DNA of 64,000 bases from Zoroaster sp. YZ-2022 (Eukaryota > Echinodermata > Asteroidea > Forcipulatida > Zoroasteridae). This document shows, piece after piece, positions 22,601 to 34,600 of the stretch (within the stretch, counting starts at the first letter, position 1; each line of letters begins with the position of its first letter). Under the pieces are notes generated by a model. It did no database searches and had not been told where the DNA came from. It saw only the letters and a list, made by a program, of their open reading frames with translations. The stretch is from NCBI GenBank assembly GCA_029582265.1, contig CM055834.1:1736001-1800000 (forward strand), in the 5' to 3' direction. Both the position numbers and the translations under genes were made by a program.

Positions 22601-25600
22601 ACAACGTTAGTTATTATGGATCTGGTTTGCGGCAACAACAGCATGTGTTTATCTCAACTATCGCTAAGTGAGGTAAAGGGTTCTGAAGAGAACCTTTTCG
22701 AGCAACTTATATCTTGACTGTCGCTAAGTGAGATTGTGGTTCAGGGGGAGAACCAATATCGGGCAACTCGTCGCTCAGCTATCGCTAGAGTGAGAGCGTG
22801 GTTCAGGGAGAACCATGGGGACTTCTTGAGGTCTTCTCTACGTTTGCGATTAGCCTGCTCTAATCATCATCGGGAGACAGAAGAGGTGCTGCTTCTTAAG
22901 TAGGGTTTCTGTTAGATGAACACATGGTGTTACCTAAACGGAAACGATATCAATACTCCACCATGCAATTATGTATTAACCACTAACCACCCCGTATCCT
23001 CCAACATCCTCCAAGGGCCACTTTTTTTGGAAAAAAATTCAGCACTGCTGGAAACTGGTACTTTCACCTCTTCAAACGGGGCAAAATTACTACCTGGCAA
23101 GAAGTACAGGCCATAAGCGCTGAATATGAAAGATGAAAGGAAATGCATGGTGCATTTTGAAGATGAGGGCATGTTTCCAAAAGTGCACTGATGGATTTTG
23201 GAGGATTCAGGAAGGTTCCTAGCCAGAATACCTAGGGGGTTAGGGTTAAAGAAGGTTTCCTAGCCTGAATACCTATAGGGGGTTAGGATTCAGGAAGGTT
23301 CCTAGCCAGAATACCTAGGGGGTTAGGGTTAAAGCAAAAGAGAGAGGACAAGACATAACTATAGAGGTGATAGGGATGCAGGCAACATACAGACAGACAT
23401 ACATACAAACAGAAAGGAAAATGACTGGACAGGCAAATGACTGGCAAATGACTGGACAAGCCTGCCAGTCTGCTTGCGAGATAGCAGACATTTTTATGCT
23501 TCATGTTTCAGATTCAGACTGGGGTCCGACTTGAGTCACATATTTAGTGACTCGGACTCAGACCCGAGTCACCATGAACATTGACTTAGACTCAGACTCG
23601 ACCCTTGGGACTCAGATTCTGACACAAGCATTTGTTGTTCGGCAAAATGGCCTTTTCAACAGTAACCATTCTTAATCCCAGCAAAGATTTACTCACTGTG
23701 AACAATTCCCTGCTAAATATTTGACAGTTGTCTTAATAATTGAGAATGATAATATACACGTCATGAAATTGCAATGGGGCAGAATCGCTGGCGTGAAATT
23801 TCACTGTTAAAGGAGCCGTGACTGCGACTCAACCTTGACGGGTTGCTATGGGTTGCCGAGTGGTTTAGTGCACTGGACTTGTGTTCTGATGGCCGAGTCG
23901 TCAGAATGTGCATGTATCACAGATTAGAAGCACATGTGTGCATACATGTCATGTGCTTGCTTTACTACTGAAGGATTTTGGAGGATTCAGGTTATGTGTA
24001 AGCAAATGGGCCTATGGAGTTAAGGAGGGTTCAGGTTATGTGTAAGCAAATGGGCCTAGGGAGTTAGGAAGGATTCAGGTTATGTGTAAGCAAATGGGCC
24101 TAGGGAGTTAGGAAGGATTCAGGTTATGTGTAAGCAAATGGGCCTAGGGAGTTAAGGAGGGTTCAGGTTATGTGTAAGCAAATGGGCCTAGGGAGTTAGG
24201 AAGGATTCAGGTTATGTGCAAGCAAATGGGCCTAGGGAGTTAGGAAGGATTCAGGTTATGTGTAAGCAAATGGGCCTAGGGAGTTAGGAAGGATTCAGGT
24301 TATGTGTAAGCAAATGGGCCTAGGGAGTTAGGAAGGATTCAGGTTATGTGTAAGCAAATGGGCCTAGGGAGTTAGGAAGGATTCAGGTTATGTGTAAGCA
24401 AATGGGCCTAGGGAGTTAGGAAGGATTCAGGTTATGTGTAAGCAAATGGGCCTAGGGAGTTAGGAAGGATTCAGGTTATGTGTAAGCAAATGGGCCTAGG
24501 GAGTTAGGAAGGATTCAGGTTATGTGTAAGCAAATGGGCCTAGGGAGTTAGGAAGGATTCAGGTTCATGTGTAAGCAAATGGGCCTAGGGAGTTAGGAAG
24601 GATTCAGGTTATGTGTAAGCAAATGGGCCTAGGGAGTTAGGAAGGATTCAGGTTATGTGTAAGCAAATGGGCCTAGGGAGTTAGGAAGGATTCAGGTTAT
24701 GTGTAAGCAAATGGGCCTAGGGAGTTAGGAAGGATTCAGGTTATGTGTAAGCAAATGGGCCTAGGGAGTTAGGAAGGATTCAGGTTATGTGTAAGCAAAT
24801 GGGCCTAGGGAGTTAGGAAGGATTCAGGTTATGTGTAAGCAAATGGGCCTAGGGAGTTAGGAAGGATTCAGGTTGTGTGTAAGCAAATGGGCCTAGGGAG
24901 TTAGGAAGGATTCAGGTTATGTGTAAGCAAATGGGCCTAGGGAGTTAGGAAGGATTCAGGTTATGTGTAAGCAAATGGGCCTAGGGAGTTAGGAAGGATT
25001 CAGGTTATGTGTAAGCAAATGGGCCTAGGGAGTTAGGAAGGATTCAGGTAAGCACATGGGCCTAGGGAGTTAGGAAGGATTCAGGTTATGTGTAAGCAAA
25101 TGGGCCTAGGGAGTTAGGAAGGATTCAGGTTATGTGTAAGCAAATGGGCCTAGGGAGTTAGGAAGGATTCAGGTTATGTGTAAGCAAATGGGCCTAGGGA
25201 GTTAGGAAGGATTCAGGTTATGTGTAAGCAAATGGGCCTAGGGAGTTAGGAAGGATTCAGGTTATGTGTAAGCAAATGGGCCTAGGGAGTTAGGAAGGAT
25301 TCAGGTTATGTGTAAGCAAATGGGCCTAGGGAGTTAGGAAGGATTCAGGTTATGTGTAAGCAAATGGGCCTAGGGAGTTAGGAAGGATTCAGGTTATGTG
25401 TAAGCAAATGGGCCTAGGGAGTTAGGAAGGATTCAGGTTATGTGTAAGCAAATGGGCCTAGGGAGTTAAGGAGGGTTCAGGTTATGTGTAAGCAAATGGG
25501 CCTAGGGAGTTAAGGAGGGTTCAGGTTATATGTAGGCAAATGGGCCTAGGGAGTTAAGGAGGATTCAGGTTATGTGTAAGCAAATGGGCCTAGGGAGTTA

Positions 25601-28600
25601 GGAAGGATTCAGGTTATGTGTAAGCAAATGGGCCTAGGGAGTTAGGAAGGATTCAGGTTATATGTAAGCAAATGGGCCTAGGGAGTTAGGAAGGATTCAG
25701 GTTATGTGTAAGCAAATGGGTCTGTTAGGAAGGATTCAGGTTATGTGTAAGCAAATGGGCCTAGGGAGTTAGGAAGGATTCAGGTTATGTGTAAGCAAAT
25801 GGGCCTAGGGAGTTAGGAAGGATTCAGGTTATGTGTAAGCAAATGGGCCTAGGGAGTTAGGAAGGATTCAGGTTATGTGTAAGCAAATGGGCCTAGGGAG
25901 TTAGGAAGGATTCAGGTCATGTGTAAGCAAGTGGGCCTAGGGAGTTAGGAAGGATTCAGGTTATGTGTAAGCAAATGGGCCTAGGGAGTTAGGAAGGATT
26001 CAGGTTATGTGTAAGCAAATGGGCCTAGGGAGTTAGGAAGGATTCAGGTTATGTGTAAGCAAAGTGGGCCTAGGGAGTTAGGAAGGATTCAGGTTATGTG
26101 TAAGCAAGTGGGCCTAGGGAGTTAGGAAGGATTCAGGTTATGTGTAAGCAAATGGGCCTAGGGAGTTAGGAAGGATTCAGGTTATGTGTAAGCAAATGGG
26201 CCTAGGGAGTTAGGAAGGATTCAGGTTATGTGTAAGCAAATGGGCCTAGGGAGTTAGGAAGGATTCAGGTTATGTGTAAGCAAATGGGCCTAGGGAGTTA
26301 GGAAGGATTCAGGTTATGTGTAAGCAAATGGGCCTAGGGAGTTAGGAAGGATTCAGGTTATGTGTAAGCAAATGGGCCTAGGGAGTTAGGAAGGATTCAG
26401 GTTATGTGTAAGCAAATGGGCCTAGGGAGTTAGGAAGGATTCAGGTTATGTGTAAGCAAATGGGCCTAGGGAGTTAGGAAGGATTCAGGTTGTGTAAGCA
26501 AATGGGCCTAGGGAGTTAGGAAGGATTCAGGTTATGTGTAAGCAAATGGGCCTAGGGAGTTAGGAAGGATTCAGGTTATGTGTAAGCAAATGGGCCTAGG
26601 GAGTTAGGAAGGATTCAGGTTATGTGTAAGCAAATGGGCCTAGGGAGTTAGGAAGGATTCAGGTTATGTGTAAGCAAATGGGCCTAGGGAGTTAGGAAGG
26701 ATTCAGGTTATGTGTAAGCAAATGGGCCTAGGGAGTTAGGAAGGATTCAGGTTATGTGTAAGCAAATGGGCCTAGGGAGTTAGGAAGGATTCAGGTTATG
26801 TGTAAGCAAATGGGCCTAGGGAGTTAGGAAGGATTCAGGTTATGTGTAAGCAAATGGGCCTAGGGAGTTAGGAAGGATTCAGGTTATGTGTAAGCAAATG
26901 GGCCTAGGGAGTTAGGAAGGATTCAGGTTATGTGTAAGCAAATGGGCCTAGGGAGTTAGGAAGGATTCAGGTTATGTGTAAGCAAATGGGCCTAGGGAGT
27001 TAGGAAGGATTCAGGTTATGTGTAAGCAAATGGGCCTAGGGAGTTAGGAAGGATTCAGGTTATGTGTAAGCAAATGGGCCTAGGGAGTTAGGAAGGATTC
27101 AGGTTATGTGTAAGCAAATGGGCCTAGGGAGTTAGGAAGGATTCAGGTTATGTGTAAGCAAATGGGCCTAGGGAGTTAGGAAGGATTCAGGTTATGTGTA
27201 AGCAAATGGGCCTAGGATTCAGGTTATGTGTAAGCAAATGGGCCTAGGGAGTTAGGAAGGATTCAGGTTATGTGTAAGCAAATGGGCCTAGGGAGTTAGG
27301 AAGGATTCAGGTTATGTGTAAGCAAATGGGCCTAGGGAGTTAGGAAGGATTCAGGTTATGTGTAAGCAAATGGGCCTAGGAGTTAGGAAGGATTCAGGTT
27401 ATGTGTAAGCAAATGGGCCTAGGGAGTTAGGAAGGATTCAGGTTATGTGTAAGCAAATGGGCCTAGGGAGTTAGGAAGGATTCAGGTTATGTGTAAGCAA
27501 ATGGGCCTAGGGAGTTAGGAAGGATTCAGGTTATGTGTAAGCAAATGGGCCTAGGGAGTTAGGAAGGATTCAGGTTATGTGTAAGCAAATGGGCCTAGGG
27601 AGTTAGGAAGGATTCAGGTTATGTGTAAGCAAATGGGCCTAGAGAGGTAGGAAGGATTCAGGTTATGTGTAAGCAAGTGGGCCTAGGGAGTTAGGAAGGA
27701 TTCAGGTTATGTGTAAGCAAATGGGCCTAGGGAGTTAGGAAGGATTCAGGTTATGTGTAAGCAAGTGGGCCTAGGGAGTTAGGAAGGATTCAGGTCATGT
27801 GTAAGCAAGTGGGCCTAGGGAGTTAGGAAGGATTCAGGTTATGTGTAAGCAAGTGGGCCTAGGGAGTTAGGAAGGATTCAGGTTATGTGTAAGCAAGTGG
27901 GCCTAGGGAGTTAGGAAGGATTCAGGTTATGTGTAAGCAAGTGGGCCTAGGGAGTTAGGAAGGATTCAGGTTATGTGTAAGCAAATGGGCCTAGGGAGTT
28001 AGGAAGGATTCAGGTTATGTGTAAGCAAATGGGCCTAGGGAGTTAGGAAGGATTCAGGTTATGTGTAAGCAAATGGGCCTCGGGAGTTAGGGTTAATGGA
28101 TGAATTGATAGCAGACGAGGGATGGAGTTGAACTCATAGCGATTCTTACTTGATGTTTGTGGGGTGAGCAGAGCTGCTGTTGCAGGGTCCTTTGAGGCAA
28201 GATCACGGGCGATTTTCTGTTCTTTATTCTTTATGTTTGTCCGGGCGCCTGTCCAAAAAATATACCAATTAGAAAAGAAACATTTGTTACAAACACATGT
28301 ACTATGTCATTTTGGCCCCCCCCAAAAAGTCTCCGGTTTCTGGTCATCGGTCGGCTTCAAAATTGGTGCGATGACATGTTTTTTTTCCCCGCTCATCTTT
28401 TTTTTTTGCCAACAGGGAAATACGTAAAACTTGTAGCTTTGCATGGTGAGGATGATAAGTAAGACTGATTGCGGTGACACCATGTGGAATCTCAATTGAG
28501 TAGTAATTAGTTCTGAAAAGAACTGGGGTACAACTTCACGTTCGATCAGTATGCTCTGATCGTCCTCAGGAAAATCGTGATACATTGTATACGTGCAAGG

Positions 28601-31600
28601 ACTGGCTGGAAAGTTGTAATTTACTGGTCATGAGAATTGTACTTGAAAATAGCATTGGAGAGATTCCTTCCTTGTTGTATTTTCTCGATTGGCGTGTAAA
28701 AGTTAACGTAAGTTACATGGTGTCCACTTTTCAGTCTAGTACCCAACAATAAAATTCAAATCAAAAAAATGTTTCAACCATGATTATGTAGCTTATTCCC
28801 AATAAAAAATGGCTGAGTTTGGTAAGGATGAGTTTTGTAAAAAAAAATATCTGGCCGTTTTAACATCGTATGATTTGGCGGACACGATGTGTAACTAACG
28901 TGAACACAGATTTAGCGATCATTTTTGAGGTCCGTGAAATCTTCTTTTTTTTTTTTTTTTTGGAGCCAGTTTATTTCTTCATTTAAGTTACTCAAGTTAT
29001 ATGCACATCGTGAGGAAAATAAGCAAGGGATACGTAAAGTGTTTGATTTGATGAACTTTTGTTCAATTAATGTCCCGTTTTTAGATGACATTTTGGCAAT
29101 AAAATCGGTTTGTAAACGTGAATTAAAAGTGACACAACACGTATTCACAACACTTTATTTTATCTTTATTTGTCTCTTAAACATACATACAAATATTATC
29201 TATAAAAAAACCAGTTTAAAATAGTCAAATTATTTAAGAAAATCAAGATCATTTTGTGCACCATGAAAGTTAATCAGTATTGTGTCCTTACACATACGCA
29301 GGGACCAAATTTCCAATATACAGAGTATGGTTGCTAAGAGAGGTCTCACAAATTGGGCAAATATTCATACCACTTATGTGAAAAAGTCAATTAAAGCACA
29401 GCATGGCAGAATTCCAATGATCCAGCAATTCTGGCTGCAATTGGACATCGTTTCATAGTAAAAAAAAGAAAATTAAAAATGCCGATGTGTGGACCAGAAA
29501 CCTTAGAGTATGTAATTTTCATTGTTTTAAATTACATTGGTTAATTAAGAACTAATAACAAATACATTAGGCCAACAGATTAATATTTTGGTTTTAATTT
29601 CAAAATATAGACCTATAAACTTTTTAAGTTATACAAAATTGTAATAAATATATGAACATTTGAAAGGGTAAAGCGCTGTATGAAAAAAATCAGGTAATAT
29701 ATCTTTATATAAAAGTTTTGCCCCTCACCTTTCGCCAACAACATTCTGACGACCTCTGCATGACCTTTCCAAGCTGCTGCATGCAAGGCCGTGTCGCCGA
29801 TCTTATTCTGTGAGTTGACCTCCACCCTGGGTCGGCTCAGAAGGATGTTGACGCACTCTACATGGCCCCCGTGCGATGCCCAGTAGAGGGGGGTTGATCC
29901 GGACTTGTCCAAGCCGTTGACGGACACCTAGAATATTACAACGCCAATTCAATGAATCAATTAATTTATCGCACGGAACGAAAAAAACCTCATCATGGAT
30001 TTCCACACAGGAAAATCGGTTCGAACAGAAATTCGGATGTGGCTCGTGAGCTGTTAAAGGTTATCACCTGGGGCTAATTTCACAGAGCTTGCTGAGCAGA
30101 GATTTTTGCTAAGCAAATATTTTTAAGCAATATAAAACAGACTACCAGCCAAAATGCATGCATTATCATTGGCGGATCCGGGGGGGGGGGGGCTCTATGA
30201 AGCCCCAGATTATCAAATGAACAAATTACTATCAACAAACTTAATTGATGTAAAGTTAGAACATGTATCAATGATCCTGAGAAATAATTTCATCTGAAAC
30301 CAGATTCACCATCGAGTCACCGGTAACAAGTGTGATTGATGGTGATACGTTTTGGTCACAGTATAAGTGGGCCGGTGATATATCACGCTATATCACATGA
30401 TACATCAGCATCGCTTAATAGCGGTGATGGCCTGGACGACTTGACCTGGCTGGTGGCGCTTTACAACATGGCTGCCTCCATGCGCATGCTATTAAAGGGA
30501 CAGCATCATCACGATCGGAGCAGACTTTCAACAGGGCATGGAAATCGGTGTCCTGGTTTAAGATGAACACAGAGACTGCAAATTACTGGCTCATTTATGC
30601 AGCAGCAACGGTAATATGACCTTATCATGTGGGAAATTATTTTCAGTCACTGAGTTAATCTAAAACAAGCACTCCGATTCCATGTCCTGTTGATCGTGAC
30701 AATACTGCCCCTTTAAGCGATGCTGATGTATCATGTGACAGTGTGATATATCACCGGCCCACTAATACCGTGACCAAAACGTATAACCTTCCCCGCTTAT
30801 TACTCATGACTGGTAGCTGAATTGGATGCATCGAAAGCGCTTTCATCTTAGAGAAACAAAGGAACTGTTATGTCAAACATATGAAAGCAGGAATTGATTT
30901 TTGATTTGGAAACTTTTATTTCATGCCGACAGCAATAAGTACATGCACACAAGAGTACAGCAATAATAATCGCATTGCACAATTTTACATGAAAAGGAAA
31001 TACAAGAATTATTTGTCATGTACGACATATGTAATGGTGTAAGGCATATTTTGTTTTCACCCGACGCAAGACTTTCATCATTAGGTATGTTATAACAAAA
31101 CTTACAAAATATAAATCATTTACAAATTATTCTGCTGCCTTGGTAGCAAAAACACACAAAAAACCAAGAAAATATGAGGTCAAAAATGTTTGAAATAACC
31201 ATGACCAATACCACTGATCAATGGAATAGCACTGACCAAACTTTGAAAACCAAACTCTCCGTGGGCCGGTTTAAGATCTCCTAATTCCTTATCTCCCAGT
31301 ATGTAACACAGTTGATTTTATACTTTTCTTTTAACTACAAGTAGGTTATTAAATCGCCAGTCCTTTCATTACATTATCCACTTGGTCGTTTGTACTTCTT
31401 GTTTATCTGTAATTTTTGTTTGTCTGTCAGTTTAAGTCTTTTGTTGTAATTCTGTTCTATGACATTAAGGTACTCCAATACAAGCCTTGGCTTATCAGGA
31501 CTGTGTCTCCATACACAATTGTCATTTTTAAACATTGTATCACACATGTTTTTGACTATGCTTGTATGGAAATAAATGTAAGATTAGATTGAATTGAATT

Positions 31601-34600
31601 GAATTGAATTGAATTGAATTGAATTGAATTGAATTGAATTGAATTGAATTGAATTGAATTGAATTGAATACCCACTGACTCTGTCGGCAAGTTCTCTAAA
31701 ATCGTGTACTTACGAGATTCGCAAGAGACTCCTTTAAGAAGTCCACATTTCCCCGTTTGGAAGCTTCATGTAGCGGGTTGTCTATAGGGTCCATGTTCTG
31801 CTCAACTATAAGGACAAGAATACAATTTTGACAGAAACCAATTAGGCTTCCCATAAAATTGTGACCTGACAACAGAAACCGATAACAAGGAGGAAATTAA
31901 GGCCCCTCCCCCAAAAAAGTGTCTGATTTCTGGTCATAGGTCGGCTTCAAAATCAGTGCGTTGAGGCACCTTGCAATCTTTTTTTTTGCCAAGCAGTGAA
32001 TTACATGATACATGCGGTTATTGGAATCAGAACTGATTTCCCATACACAAAGAGTATGGTGGCTGAGAGAGGCCGCACAAATCAGGCAAACATTCATACC
32101 CCTATGTGAAAAAGTTGTGTAAAACACAGCACGGCAGAAATCTAATTGAGTCACAGCAATTTTGGCTGCAATTGGACATCGTTTCATAGCAATATAAAGC
32201 AGTATTTAAATGTAAATAAATGGGTCTTTATTGCATATAGAATTGTATCAATACAATGGGCGACTTACATTGCTAACTCTAACCTTCCCAAATCCTCCAA
32301 AATCCTCTTTGCTAAAGTGAAGGATTTTGAAGGATTGACGTTACATGCTACATGCTCTTTGCTATTAAGGTGAAGGATTTTGGAGGACTGAGGTTATTAG
32401 GCATACTTGCCTTTGCATGGTACATGTACATCCATGTTTGTTGTAGTGATTGCAAGGTCAGTGCTTGGGTCAGTGGACACTGCAAATGGGCCTAGGGAGT
32501 TAGGGTTAATGTAATTCTGAGCATGCGCAGGATATCAAGAACATGTTAAAAGGACTGGTAAGTCTGTTGACATCTAGTGTCTCAAAGGTTTCCTATAAAT
32601 CAATGTAGCATTGAACATCACCAGAAGTCTATACCCACACAAAGTGTGCCAGTCTGCGATAATAATATCTTAATTCGCATAAATTTGCACCACAATGCAT
32701 ATGCACGCACAATGGGAATTGTAATGAGTTCAGCTTCCTGGCATTCAGTCATTATGGGATATGATGCTAGACACTGCTGGCTAGTTCCAGATCTAGATGA
32801 GATGTAAACTAGACCTGACCAGGCTACAGAAGAGTCACAAAACTAGACCTGACCGGGCTACAGAAGAGTCACAAAACTAAACCTGACCGGGCTACAGAAG
32901 AGTCACAAAACTAAACCTGACCGGGCTACAGAAGAGTCACAAAACTAGACCTGACCGGGCTACAGAAGAGTCACAAAACTAGACCTGACCGGGCTACAGA
33001 AGAGTCACAAAACTAAACCTGACCGGGCTACAGAAGAGTCAAAACTAGACGTGACTGAGTTACTTCTATTTGAGACCTTGTGCATCAGTTTCTTGAGACA
33101 ATGACTTGGACTGGCAACTGTACATAAATTCACTTCTGACATCACAAAATATAGGGTGTGTATTGATCAGAGTGTGGACAAATATACAGATATAAACATA
33201 CTATAATTGCTTGGGATGAGTCCCGTCTTCTTGCCACATCTTGCCGTATACCAGTCCTTGTTTTTCTAAAAACAGAACAAACATTATTAGATTTATTTAT
33301 GTCAATTAATGAAGCCACAGATATATTCTTTTTGTGAGCTGTATTTTCTGTACACAGAATGCCCGTAAAACGCTACAGTAATCGTGATAGTTCTGTTGCT
33401 TGAATGATTAAATTAAATACAAACCAGAGATGCTTCACTGTTACATTCAAGCCTGTCATCCAATTCCAACTATCTTTTCATATATTTTTTTCAAAGCATC
33501 ATTAATTATTAAGAGTTTTTTCTACTTGGATTTTGTTGTTGTTGTTGCCATTTGGTATATTTTTTATAGAGGAAACTTATTCCTCATAACCTTCAAGATC
33601 ACCCGGGTTTTTCGCTATTTTGACGGCAATTTTCGCTATTTTAATGGACATTTCACTAGATGAATACAATTTTACTAGATGAATACAAATGCTGTAAAAT
33701 CACACATTTTTTAAAATAGTTGTGAGAAACATGGTTTAACCAGTTCGCGTCGGAGGCCGTGTATACACGCAATTTTTTTTTGCACCGCGGATCGGAGAGC
33801 ATCTAAACACGCCATAGGAAACTCCGGAATATTTGTATGCATGCCCGGTTGAGCCACGCGTGTACGGTGACATGCTCGGAAGTGCTGGCCACCCGCTGTG
33901 GAAGCTTCCATTAACGTGCGTGTGGGAAAAAGAAACCCGCCATAGGGGCCCAGAAAAACTTTTTTATTCCTGACGCGAACTGGTTAAACAGTAATTTATG
34001 TACCGAAATGAATTTATGGTTAAACCATGGAGGTAGATACCTCCATGGTTAAACCAAGCTTCTGACAACTATTTTGTAAAATATGTCATTTCAAAGTATT
34101 TGTATTCCTTTTTTTAATAGGAAAATATCAATGTCCCAATGAAAACAAAAATCTCTGAAAATTGCTGCTGAAGCATGGGTGATACATCTTAACCCTTTCC
34201 TTACCACAGGCGACTTTTGTCGACTGCACTCATACCCCCTCTTCTTTACCATAGGCGACTTTTGTCGACCAAGCTTCCACACAAAAAAGCACTCTAGCCT
34301 GAGCATAAAGGCCATTTGTTATAAAGCTGTAGTTTTGTCCATGCTCACCCTCCATACCCAAGCTTACAATGGTTGGAAAGAGAAAGATCAGATCTTTCCA
34401 TTGATGGTGAAATAAAATAAGGTTGCTATTATGCAATCCCTTCAAATTGGAGTTGAAAGATCCGAAATGCCAAACACCTACGGAGTGCCATTTGTTTGTG
34501 TACAAAAAGTGTTTGAGTTTACAGATCACACTGAGGAAACAAAGATTGAGAACTTGGACATTTATTGACCGATCTTAATGATTTTTGGATTATATGAAAG

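Noticed and set aside
23977..28092. CRISPR-like repeat array
   Set aside because: The 44-bp units are contiguous, without unique spacers, inside an intron of a eukaryotic gene; it is a minisatellite.
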